A stretch of 8,849 nt of DNA, taken from positions 1-8,849 of the forward strand of contig NZ_CALTZE010000142.1 in the NCBI RefSeq assembly GCF_943913695.1. Reading direction: 5' to 3'. Of the stretch, positions 1-6,701 are shown piece after piece; the stretch's first letter is position 1, and each line of letters opens with the position of its first letter. The notes under the pieces are model-generated. The model did no database searches, was not told the DNA's origin, and was given only the letters and a program-made list of their open reading frames with translations. This stretch comes from an uncultured Marmoricola sp. (lineage in GTDB: Bacteria > Actinomycetota > Actinomycetes > Propionibacteriales > Nocardioidaceae). Made by a program: the position numbers and the translations under genes.

Positions 1-2295
1 GGGGGCGGGGGCCTCGTCGGAGATCACCGAGGAGCGCCGCTTGGAGATGACCACGGCGACGACGATCAGCGCGAGCGCCACGAGCGAGATCGTGTAGCGC
101 AGCGCGTCGCTGGCGTTCTCGCCGAACTGCATGGAGACCACCGCACCGGCGATGAGCAGGGCGACGAGGTTCATCACCTTGATCAGCGGGTTGATGGCGG
201 GGCCGGCAGTGTCCTTGAAGGGGTCGCCGACCGTGTCGCCGATGACGGTGGCCTCGTGGGCGGGCGAGCCCTTGCCCCCGTGGTTGCCGTCCTCGACGAG
301 CTTCTTGGCGTTGTCCCACGAGCCGCCTGCGTTGGCCAGGAAGACCGCCATCAGGGTGCCGGTGCCGATCGCGCCGGCCAGGAAGCCGGCCAGGGCGGTG
401 ACGCCCATGCCGAACCCGACCGCGATCGGCGAGAGCACCGCGAGCACACCCGGCGTGACGAGCTCGCGCAGCGAGTCGCGGGTGACGATGTCGACGACCT
501 TGCCGTACTCCGGCCGGCCGGTGCCCTCCATGATCCCCGGGATGTCGCGGAACTGGCGGCGCACCTCCATCACGACGGCGCCCGCCGCGCGACCGACGGC
601 GTTGATCGCCAGGCCGGAGAAGAGGAAGACGACCGCCGCGCCGAGCAGGATGCCCACGAGCACGCTGGGGTCGAAGACGAAGAACTTCTCGGGGTTGAAG
701 TCGGCCGCGCCGGCGCCCGCATCGGCGAGCGCGTCGGCGACCGAGGTGGCGTAGGAGCCGAAGAGCGCGGTCGCGGCGAGCACGGCCGTCGCGATCGCGA
801 TGCCCTTGGTGATGGCCTTGGTGGTGTTGCCGACCGCATCGAGCTCGGTGAGGATCTGCGCCCCCTCCTCGCTGACGTCACCGGACATCTCGGCGATGCC
901 CTGGGCGTTGTCGGAGACGGGACCGAAGGTGTCCATGGCCACGATCACGCCGACGGTGGTGAGCAGGCCGCAGCCGGCGAGCGCGACCGCGAACAGCGAG
1001 ACCGTCAGCGAGGCGCCACCGAGCAGGTAGGCACCGAAGACGGCCGCGCCGATCACCAGCGTGGTGTAGACGGCCGACTCGAAGCCGACCGAGAGGCCGG
1101 AGAGGATGACCGTCGCGGGACCGGTCACCGAGGTGCCGGCGACGTCCTTGGTCGGGCGGAACTCAGTGCCGGTGTAGTAGCCGGTCAGCGAGAGGATGCC
1201 GGCCGCCATGACGATGCCGATGACGACGGCGACCGAGGCGATCACGCGCGGGTCGCCCTCGGTGGCGGCCATGCCCTCGGGGAGGTTCTCGAAGCCCGCG
1301 AAGCTCGAGGGCAGGTAGACGAAGGCCGCCACGACGGAGGCGACGGCGCCCACGGCCGCGGAGATGTAGAAGGCCCGGTTGATGGTGGTCAGGCCGTTCT
1401 CGCCGGCCCGCGGCTTGGTGATGTAGACGCCGAGCACCGCGGTGAGCGCGCCGATGGCGGGCACCACGAGCGGGAAGACCAGGCCGTCGTTGCCGAAGAC
1501 CGCCGAGCCGAGGATCAGCGCGGCGACCAGCGTCACGGCGTAGGACTCGAAGAGGTCGGCGGCCATGCCGGCGCAGTCGCCCACGTTGTCGCCGACGTTG
1601 TCGGCGATGGTGGCGGCGTTGCGCGGGTCGTCCTCGGGGATGTTGTTCTCCACCTTGCCGACCAGGTCTGCGCCGACGTCGGCGGCCTTGGTGAAGATGC
1701 CGCCGCCGACCCGCATGAACATCGCGAGCAGCGCGGCGCCGAAGCCGAAGCCCTCGAGCACGGTGGGCGCCTGGTCGCGGAAGATGATCACCACGGCGCT
1801 CGCGCCGAGCAGGCCGAGGCCCACGGTCGCCATGCCGACGAAGGCACCGGTGCGGAAGCCGACCTTCATCGCCGGGTCGCGCCCGACGGTGTTGGCCGCC
1901 GCCGCGACGCGCAGGTTGGCGCGCACGGCCAGCGCCATGCCGAGGTAGCCGATGGCGGCGGAGAAGCCGGCGCCGAGCACGAAGAAGACCGAGCGCCCGA
2001 TGCGGACGCCGACCGACTCGGCCGGCAGCGCCAGCAGCGCGACGAACGCGATCGCGGCGAAGATGCCCAGCGTGCGGAACTGCCGGCGCAGGTAGGCGTC
2101 GGCGCCTTCCTGCACGGCGTGGGCGATGTTCTTCATGTTGTCGGTGCCCTCGGCGGCGGAGAGGACCTCCTTGCGGAACATCGCGGCCATCCCGAGCGCG
2201 CCCAGCGCGATCAGGAGGACGACGATGACCAGCACGAAGTTGCCGCCGGCGAGCTCGACAGGGGAAGCAGCGGCAAGTGGCACGAGCCCGCTCAT
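1..2295 (-). CDS. hppA: K+-independent H+-translocating membrane pyrophosphatase, 3'-truncated by window edge
   Basis: Integral membrane pump that hydrolyses pyrophosphate to phosphate and moves protons across the cytoplasmic membrane. The 765 codons present run to the left edge without a stop. The ATG at 2293-2295 is preceded by GAGGAG (2300-2305) with a 4-nt spacing. The translation is mostly hydrophobic segments separated by the acidic substrate loops of the family: DVGADLVGKVE at residues 206-216, a D-N-V-G-D-N-V-G-D motif at 232-240 and GDTVGDPFKDTAGPA from residue 686. These carry the Asp/Lys residues that bind Mg-pyrophosphate. Residues GNTTKAIT place Lys at 493 and Thr at 496, the pair known to mark potassium-independent pumps (potassium-dependent ones have Ala at the first position). 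Related pumps are roughly 700-800 residues, so probably only a short tail is missing. It lies downstream of bldG on the same strand, but a hairpin pair between them suggests separate transcription. Confidence 0.97.
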   Translation of the reverse strand, partial: MSGLVPLAAASPVELAGGNFVLVIVVLLIALGALGMAAMFRKEVLSAAEGTDNMKNIAHAVQEGADAYLRRQFRTLGIFAAIAFVALLALPAESVGVRIGRSVFFVLGAGFSAAIGYLGMALAVRANLRVAAAANTVGRDPAMKVGFRTGAFVGMATVGLGLLGASAVVIIFRDQAPTVLEGFGFGAALLAMFMRVGGGIFTKAADVGADLVGKVENNIPEDDPRNAATIADNVGDNVGDCAGMAADLFESYAVTLVAALILGSAVFGNDGLVFPLVVPAIGALTAVLGVYITKPRAGENGLTTINRAFYISAAVGAVASVVAAFVYLPSSFAGFENLPEGMAATEGDPRVIASVAVVIGIVMAAGILSLTGYYTGTEFRPTKDVAGTSVTGPATVILSGLSVGFESAVYTTLVIGAAVFGAYLLGGASLTVSLFAVALAGCGLLTTVGVIVAMDTFGPVSDNAQGIAEMSGDVSEEGAQILTELDAVGNTTKAITKGIAIATAVLAATALFGSYATSVADALADAGAGAADFNPEKFFVFDPSVLVGILLGAAVVFLFSGLAINAVGRAAGAVVMEVRRQFRDIPGIMEGTGRPEYGKVVDIVTRDSLRELVTPGVLAVLSPIAVGFGMGVTALAGFLAGAIGTGTLMAVFLANAGGSWDNAKKLVEDGNHGGKGSPAHEATVIGDTVGDPFKDTAGPAINPLIKVMNLVALLIAGAVVSMQFGENASDALRYTISLVALALIVVAVVISKRRSSVISDEAPAP

Positions 2296-2334
2296 GTCTC
2301 TCCTCGGGGGGGTTGTCAGTGGTGACCGCCCGGG

Positions 2335-2340
2335 AGTCTA
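2335..2340 (-). promoter_or_regulatory. candidate -10 element for hppA
   Basis: Read on the minus strand the hexamer is TAGACT, which fits the actinobacterial TANNNT -10 pattern. It sits 39 nt upstream of the hppA ATG, giving a leader of about 30 nt that includes the GAGGAG site. No convincing -35 hexamer is visible 16-18 nt further upstream, so this is a weak call resting on one hexamer and its position. Confidence 0.3.
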
Positions 2341-2422
2341 CGGGTCGGTACGCCGCGCGCCGTGACGTGGCTCACGCCGACCGGGGTGTCGTTGTGATCG
2401 GAGCCGTACGACGCCTCGGGAG

Positions 2423-2462
2423 CGGGCCGCGGGCGGGCCCGAGACGGGCCGCAGATGGCCCG
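2423..2462 (-). terminator. tandem double hairpin downstream of bldG
   Basis: Two consecutive hairpins use the same 6-bp arms. On the plus strand: CGGGCC (2423-2428), 7-nt loop, GGCCCG (2436-2441), 3-nt gap, CGGGCC (2445-2450), 6-nt loop, GGCCCG (2457-2462). The inner arms can also pair with each other across the 3-nt gap. The structure begins 11 nt past the bldG stop codon and has no T-run, as is common for actinobacterial terminators. It probably stops bldG transcription before hppA. It could instead be a partial attenuator or an mRNA 3' stabiliser. Confidence 0.5.
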
Positions 2463-2473
2463 GGAGGATCGGC

Positions 2474-2809
2474 TCAGGCGCCGAGGGCGTCGGACTCGCT
2501 CTCGTGGATCGTGAAGACCTTGGCGAGGCCGGTGATGCGGAAGATCTTCAGCAGCCGGTCCTGGGAGCAGATCAGCTCCATCGAGCCGTCGTGGGCGCGC
2601 ACCTTCTTCAGGCCGCCGACGAGCACCCCGAGGCCGGTCGAGTCGAGGAAGTCGACGGCCTCCATGTCGATGAGCAGCTGGTGGTGCCCCTCACCGACGA
2701 GCTCGGAGATCTTGTCGCGCAGCTTGGGCGCGGTGTAGACGTCGATCTCTCCGCCGACGGCCACGATCGTCCGGTCGGCGGCCTCTCGGGTCCGCAGCGT
2801 CAGATCCAC
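2474..2809 (-). CDS. bldG: BldG-like anti-sigma factor antagonist (STAS domain)
   Basis: Single-domain STAS protein of 111 residues. Such proteins bind a cognate anti-sigma kinase and free a sigma factor; the kinase inactivates them by phosphorylating one serine. The conserved core is present: GGEIDVYTAPKLRD at residues 19-32 and DFLDSTGLGVLVGG at 53-66, with Ser57 as the expected phosphoacceptor, the same position as in Streptomyces BldG. The C-terminal LLKIFRITGLAKVF segment also looks BldG-like from memory. The GTG start at 2807-2809 is chosen because GGAGGAG (2817-2823) lies 7 nt upstream and the protein then begins where BldG begins; a longer reading up to 3001 in the same frame adds only low-complexity sequence. 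The gene is divergent from the helicase. In Streptomyces bldG is followed by an anti-sigma gene (SCO3548/apgA); here only 178 nt separate it from hppA and no such gene fits. Confidence 0.93.
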   Translation of the reverse strand: MDLTLRTREAADRTIVAVGGEIDVYTAPKLRDKISELVGEGHHQLLIDMEAVDFLDSTGLGVLVGGLKKVRAHDGSMELICSQDRLLKIFRITGLAKVFTIHESESDALGA

Positions 2810-2933
2810 AGAGCCTCTCCTCCGAGCGTGACTGTGCACCACGCCCTTGCGCCGGCACTTGCGGATGCATTCAACCACGCCAGGCCCGCGCGGGCGGCCG
2901 CATCGTGTCCCCGGGCGCTGACAGACTGCAGCC
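2810..2933. promoter_or_regulatory. divergent bldG/helicase promoter region
   Basis: This 124-nt gap between two genes reading outward must hold promoters for both, unless the helicase transcript is leaderless. Visible elements are the bldG Shine-Dalgarno site (2817-2823, minus), a 6-bp direct repeat CTTGCG at 2846-2851 and 2858-2863 (12-bp period), and a perfect 12-bp palindrome GCCCGCGCGGGC at 2884-2895. The last two could be operator sites but are short and GC-rich. I see no clear -35/-10 pair in either direction and no actinobacterial SOS box. Confidence 0.4.
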
Positions 2934-5210
2934 GTGCGAGTGATCGACGTCGAGGAGCAGGTCGAGCGGGTGCTCGGGCGGGTGGCTCGCGACGGCACCA
3001 CCCACCTGCACGTCGTCCCACGGCGCGAGGCGCAGCTCGCCGAGTGGCCCTCCTGGCTGAGCCCCTCGGTGCGCGACGCCTTCGTGGCCGGTGGGGTGGA
3101 GCAGCCGTGGGCGCACCAGCGGGTGGCCGCCGACCTGGCTCACACCGGGGTGCACGTGGTCGTGGCGACGGGCACGGCGTCGGGCAAGTCCGCCTGCTAC
3201 CAGCTCCCCGCCCTGCACGCCGTGGAGAGCCTGCGCGGCGCCAAGGGCCAGCGCGGGGGCACCGTGCTCTACCTGGCGCCGACCAAGGCGCTGGCGCACG
3301 ACCAGCTCGACGCCGTACGCCGCCTCGGCCTCGGCGTCCGGTGCGCCACCCACGACGGCGACTCCACGCCCGACGAGCGGGTGTGGACCCGCGAGCACGC
3401 CGAATACCTGCTGACCAACCCCGACATGCTGCACCGCTCGCTGCTGCCCGGGCACGAGCGCTGGGCGGCGTACTGGTCGCGGCTGCGCTACGTCGTGGTC
3501 GACGAGTGCCACCACTACCGGGGCGTCTTCGGTGCCCACGTCGCCCACGTGCTGCGCCGGTTGCGGCGGATCGCGGAGCTCCGCGGCGCCAGCCCGACCT
3601 TCGTGCTGGCGTCGGCAACCGTCGCGGAGCCCGCCGAGCTCGCCTCGCGGCTCACCGGTCTCGACGTCGTCGCGGTCACCGACGACGGCTCACCGCGCGG
3701 GCGCACCAGCCTCGCCCTGCACCAGCCCGAGGCCCGCACGGCCACCGCCGTGGTGGCCGACCTGCTGACCGACCTTGTCGTCGACGGCGTGCGCACACTG
3801 GCCTTCGTCCGTTCCCGCAAGGGCGCCGAGACCGTCGCCCAGAGCGCGCGCCGGCAACTGGGCGAGGTCGACCCGTCGCTGCCCGGCCAGGTGGCCGCCT
3901 ACCGCGGGGGCTACCTCCCCGAGGAGCGGCGCGAGCTGGAGAGCCGGCTGCGCTCCGGCGCGCTCACCGGCCTGGCGGCCACCAACGCCCTCGAGCTCGG
4001 CATCGACGTCAGCGGGCTCGATGCGGTCCTGCTGGCCGGCTTCCCCGGCACCCGTGCCGCGCTGTGGCAGCAGGTCGGACGCGCCGGCAGACAGGCGGGA
4101 GACGCGCTGGCCGTGCTGGTGGCGCGCGACGACCCCCTCGACGCCTACCTCGTGCAGCATCCCGAGGTGCTGCTCGGCAGCCCGGTCGAGGCCAACGTCT
4201 TCGACCCCGACAACCCCTACGTGCTCGGTCCGCACCTGTGCGCGGCGGCGGCCGAGCACCCGCTGCGCGCGGCCGACCTCGCCACGTTCGGGCCCGGAGC
4301 ACGGGCGGCCGTCGATGCGCTGACCGCCGGCGGCCTGCTGCGGCGACGTCCGCACGGGTGGTTCTGGACCGACCGGCGACGCGCCTGCGACCTGGCCGAC
4401 ATCCGCTCGACGGGTGGCGAGCCGGTGCGGCTGGTCGAGGAGGGCACCGGGCGAGTGCTCGGCACCGTCGACGCCGGCGCGGCCCACAGCACCGCCCACT
4501 CCGGGGCGGTCTACGTGCACCAGGGCGAGACCTGGCTGGTGCACGACCTCGACCTCGACCACCACGTCGCCTCGGTGGTGCGGACCGACCCCGGCTACAC
4601 CACCTCGGCGCGCGAGACCACCGACATCGAGATGCGCGGTGAGCGCGAGCGCGTCGGCTGGGGTGAGGCCACGCTCAGCCTCGGCGAGGTCGAGGTGACC
4701 CACCAGGTGGTCTCCTTCCTCAAGCGCCGGATGCCCTCGGAGGAGGTCATCGCCGAGGAGCCGCTCGACCTGCCCGCCCGCACCCTGGCCACGACAGCCG
4801 TCTGGTGGACGCTGCCGCCGACGCTGCTGCGCGAGAGCGGCGTCGCCGAGCGTGACCTCCCCGGCGCCGCCCACGCCGCCGAGCACGCCTCGATCGGCCT
4901 GCTCCCACTCCTGGCGACGTGCGACCGGTGGGACATCGGCGGTGTCTCGACCGCGCTGCACGCCGACACCGGACGGCTCACGGTCTTCGTCCACGACGGC
5001 CACCCCGGAGGGGCGGGCTTCGCCGAGCGCGGCTTCCGCGCCGCCGCCACGTGGCTGCGCGCGACCCGCGAGACCATCGCCGGCTGCGCCTGCACCGACG
5101 GCTGCCCCGCCTGCGTGCAGTCGCCGAAGTGCGGCAACCAGAACAACCCGCTCGACAAGGCCGGCGCCATCCGCCTCCTCGACGTGCTGCTGGCCGGCGC
5201 CCCCACCTGA
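2934..5210 (+). CDS. DECH-box superfamily 2 helicase with C-terminal Zn-binding (DUF1998/MZB-like) domain, Tad-neighbourhood family
   Basis: ATP-dependent superfamily 2 helicase of 758 residues, probably cytoplasmic. Motifs in order: Walker A ATGTASGKS (78-86), motif Ia APTKALAHDQ (115-124), Walker B DECH (190-193), SAT (227-229), motif V ATNALELGID (349-358) and motif VI QVGRAGRQ (380-387). A cysteine cluster near the C-terminus (C718, C720, C724, C727, C733, followed by GNQNNPLDKAGA) matches the metal-binding module of the Hrq1/YprA (MrfA) branch, whose Bacillus member acts in mitomycin-lesion repair. The DECH box and the nearby Tad genes fit the actinobacterial 'helicase/secretion neighborhood DEAH-box helicase' family (TIGR03817 by memory; not searched). 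An in-frame TGA at 2919-2921 limits the start to GTG 2934 or GTG 2940; neither has a recognisable Shine-Dalgarno site, so the transcript may be leaderless. It converges on the Tad locus, with the palindrome array between them. The substrate is not deducible here. Confidence 0.95.
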   Translation: MRVIDVEEQVERVLGRVARDGTTHLHVVPRREAQLAEWPSWLSPSVRDAFVAGGVEQPWAHQRVAADLAHTGVHVVVATGTASGKSACYQLPALHAVESLRGAKGQRGGTVLYLAPTKALAHDQLDAVRRLGLGVRCATHDGDSTPDERVWTREHAEYLLTNPDMLHRSLLPGHERWAAYWSRLRYVVVDECHHYRGVFGAHVAHVLRRLRRIAELRGASPTFVLASATVAEPAELASRLTGLDVVAVTDDGSPRGRTSLALHQPEARTATAVVADLLTDLVVDGVRTLAFVRSRKGAETVAQSARRQLGEVDPSLPGQVAAYRGGYLPEERRELESRLRSGALTGLAATNALELGIDVSGLDAVLLAGFPGTRAALWQQVGRAGRQAGDALAVLVARDDPLDAYLVQHPEVLLGSPVEANVFDPDNPYVLGPHLCAAAAEHPLRAADLATFGPGARAAVDALTAGGLLRRRPHGWFWTDRRRACDLADIRSTGGEPVRLVEEGTGRVLGTVDAGAAHSTAHSGAVYVHQGETWLVHDLDLDHHVASVVRTDPGYTTSARETTDIEMRGERERVGWGEATLSLGEVEVTHQVVSFLKRRMPSEEVIAEEPLDLPARTLATTAVWWTLPPTLLRESGVAERDLPGAAHAAEHASIGLLPLLATCDRWDIGGVSTALHADTGRLTVFVHDGHPGGAGFAERGFRAAATWLRATRETIAGCACTDGCPACVQSPKCGNQNNPLDKAGAIRLLDVLLAGAPT

Positions 5211-5222
5211 CCCCTCGTCGGT

Positions 5223-5810
5223 GGTCGAGGAAGCCGCAACCCGGCGGGTCGAGGAAGGCGCGCAGCCGGTGGTCGAGGAAGGCGCACAGCGCCTGTCTCG
5301 AGACCTGCCCCCTCGGTGGTCGAGGAAGGCGCGCAGCGCCTGTCTCGAGACCTGCTCCGCCGGCGGGTCGGGGAGGCGCCCAGCCGGCGGGTCGAGGAAT
5401 CCGCACTGCGCCTGTCTCGAGACTTGCCCCGTCGGTGGTCGAGGAAGGCGCGCAGCCGGTGGGTCGAGGAAGGCGCGCAGCGCCTGTCTCGAGACCGCCT
5501 GTCTCGAGACCTGCTCCGCCGACGGGTCGGGGAGCCGCACAGCCGGCGAGTCGAAGAAGCCGCACAGCCGGTGGTCGAGGAAGGCGCGCAGCGCCTGTCT
5601 CGAGACCTGCCCCGCCGACGGGTCGAGGAAGGCGCGCAGCCGGTCGGTCGAGGAAGCCGCGCAGCCGGCGGGTCGAGGAAGGCGCACGGCCGCTGGTCGA
5701 GGAAGGCGCACGGCCGCTGGTCGAGGAACCGCGCAAACGGCGGGTCGAGCAAGCCGCCGGCCGGTTGGTCGAGGAAGGCGCGCAGCGCCTGTCACGAGAC
5801 CGCCTGTCAC
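5223..5810. repeat. 18-unit modular array of REP-like imperfect palindromes
   Basis: Eighteen units begin with GGTCGAGG or a close variant at 5223, 5247, 5271, 5318, 5366, 5390, 5437, 5462, 5525, 5549, 5573, 5621, 5646, 5671, 5695, 5719, 5743 and 5767. Spacings are 24-25 bp (twelve short units), 47-48 bp (four long units) and one of 63 bp; the last unit is long but incomplete. All share a 20-bp module like GGTCGAGGAAGGCGCGCAGC and, except the last, a 4-5 bp tail such as CGGT or CGGCG. Long units also carry a 23-bp module starting GCCTGTCTCGAGACC, which completes an imperfect palindrome of about 35 bp (best copy 5318-5352) with a perfect inner stem AGGCGC-GCA-GCGCCT (5327-5341). GTCTCGAGAC is itself palindromic. 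Single intergenic copies of similar GGTC...GACC palindromes are common in Nocardioides-type genomes. The array lies between convergent genes and may serve as a two-way terminator. Open frames through it are composition artefacts. Confidence 0.93.
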
Positions 5811-5904
5811 CGCGGCCTACCGGGGAGCCGGTCCACACGAGGGTCGCCCAGAGCCGGGCTCGACGACGCTCATGTGGGACCGCACCGACGTAAGCAGCCC
5901 CGGA
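5811..5904. other. non-coding remainder of the convergent gap
   Basis: Together with 5211-5222 and the repeat array, this completes the 694-nt gene-free gap between the helicase stop and the TadE-like stop. The stretch has no repeat unit, no ORF with a ribosome binding site and no convincing promoter. A weak 5-bp CCCGG/CCGGG pairing spans the adjoining TadE-like stop codon, too short to call a terminator. Confidence 0.6.
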
Positions 5905-6267
5905 TCACCCGGGCTCGAGGGCGGAGGTCGGGCCGGCGCGGGAGCGCGCCCGCATCGTGGCCGCGCCGCCGGGCAGCAGGCGGGTCTCGACGCCGACCCG
6001 GACGGTGACCTCGAAGCCCCGCACCGAGCAGTCCTCGAGCACGGTGCGGTTGCGCCGGGCGATCTCGGCGGCCGTGCCGCAGGCGTCGTCGCCGTCCTGG
6101 ACGGCGCGGGCACCGGCCAGGGCCGCCAGGTCGGCACCCGCCTGGGCGGTGCGGTGCGCGGCCACCACGGCCACGAGGCCGCCGGCGACCATGGCCACGA
6201 GCAGGAGTAAGCCGCACAGCGCCGCGGTCAGCACGGTCGCGACCCCGGCCTCACCGCGACCCCTCAC
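5905..6267 (-). CDS. TadE-like protein of the helicase/secretion neighbourhood
   Basis: Small membrane-anchored protein of 120 residues, last gene of the Tad cluster here. After a short charged start (MRGRGEAG) there is one transmembrane segment at about residues 11-36, then AHRTAQAGADLAALAGARA (37-55), a sequence typical of TadE/TadG-type pseudopilins and surface proteins. The rest is a small extracytoplasmic domain with two cysteines (C63, C80) that could form a disulfide. It fits the actinobacterial TadE-like family linked to the DECH helicase (TIGR03816 by memory; like M. tuberculosis Rv3654c). The GTG at 6265-6267 overlaps the upstream tadE stop in GTGA, a translational-coupling arrangement; a GTG one codon earlier (6268-6270) is possible. 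Unlike the two genes upstream it has no Glu at position +5 after the candidate processing Gly, so it may not be cut by prepilin peptidase. Confidence 0.88.
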   Translation of the reverse strand: MRGRGEAGVATVLTAALCGLLLLVAMVAGGLVAVVAAHRTAQAGADLAALAGARAVQDGDDACGTAAEIARRNRTVLEDCSVRGFEVTVRVGVETRLLPGGAATMRARSRAGPTSALEPG

Positions 6268-6656
6268 CACGTCGGCTCCGCCGCAGCGACTGCCTCCGAG
6301 CTGACCGTGACCGGGCCGAGCGCGCCGAAGACACCGCCCGGTCCGCGTACGGTGGCGCTCACCCGGGCCACCACGACCTCGGGACCCACGCTGACGGAGA
6401 CGCGGGCGCCCTGGGGCGCGACCCGCCGACCCAGGGCGACCGCCTCCCCGGTGGTCTCCGCCCGGGCCGCGGCGCGGGCGGTCTCGCGGGCCGCGTCGAC
6501 CACGCGGACGTGGGTCACGGCGTAGGCGAGGACCCAGGCGAGGGCGACGGTGAGCAGCAGCAGGGTGGGCAGCGCGACGGCCGCCTCGGCCGTGACCGCC
6601 CCCCGCTCGGAGCGCGAGGAGCGGCGACGGAGGAGCTGGGGACGAGACACGGACAT
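6264..6656 (-). CDS. tadE: TadE family minor pilin
   Basis: Pseudopilin-like protein of 130 residues, expected to join or prime the Flp pilus from the membrane. A basic leader (MSVSRPQLLRRRSSRSERG) ends at Gly19 and is followed by AVTAEAAVALP: Glu24 is at +5 after the G|A junction, the hallmark of prepilin-peptidase processing. One hydrophobic helix covers about 25-47, then comes a 'VVDAARETARAAAR' stretch and a beta-rich extracytoplasmic domain. The ATG at 6654-6656 is preceded by GGGAG about 7 nt upstream; the frame is open further upstream to 6821 but that stretch overlaps the pilin gene. It lies 83 nt downstream of the pilin gene, behind a strong hairpin, and overlaps the next gene by 4 nt. 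Resembles the M. tuberculosis Rv3655c position and type. Confidence 0.9.
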   Translation of the reverse strand: MSVSRPQLLRRRSSRSERGAVTAEAAVALPTLLLLTVALAWVLAYAVTHVRVVDAARETARAAARAETTGEAVALGRRVAPQGARVSVSVGPEVVVARVSATVRGPGGVFGALGPVTVSSEAVAAAEPTW

Positions 6657-6701
6657 CGGGGTCTCCCGGGGCGATGGACGGTCGAGGGGCGGGCGGCGGG
6701 G

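Noticed and set aside
2313..2321. TTGTCAGTG, matching the first half of the PafBC-dependent DNA-damage promoter motif
   Set aside because: No TANNNT lies at the required 8-nt distance, and it points along the plus strand toward the antisense side of bldG, with no gene to drive.
256..2325. 689-codon open frame on the plus strand opposite hppA
   Set aside because: It is a shadow of GC-rich hppA coding sequence: extreme Asp/Glu/Arg/Gly/His composition, no recognisable domain, and the opposite strand encodes an unmistakable pyrophosphatase.
2810..3001. Longer bldG reading frame starting at 3001
   Set aside because: The extra 64 residues are low-complexity, overlap the helicase start and lack a ribosome binding site; the GTG at 2809 has GGAGGAG at 7 nt and matches the usual BldG length.
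3690..5810. 706-codon open frame on the minus strand opposite the helicase and through the repeat array
   Set aside because: Its N-terminal third is the repeat array translated (recurring RAFLDP/QVSRQA peptides) and the rest is antisense to helicase motifs. No Shine-Dalgarno site supports it.
5223..5810. CRISPR array
   Set aside because: There are no unique spacers: what lies between repeated segments is itself repeated (module B or tail C), spacings vary from 24 to 63 bp, and no cas gene is nearby.
4852..6210. Plus-strand open frames running through the repeat array into the Tad region
   Set aside because: The array lacks stop codons in most frames because of composition. The 25-, 47- and 63-bp spacings include frame-breaking steps (25 and 47 are not multiples of 3), so no repeat protein frame is maintained.
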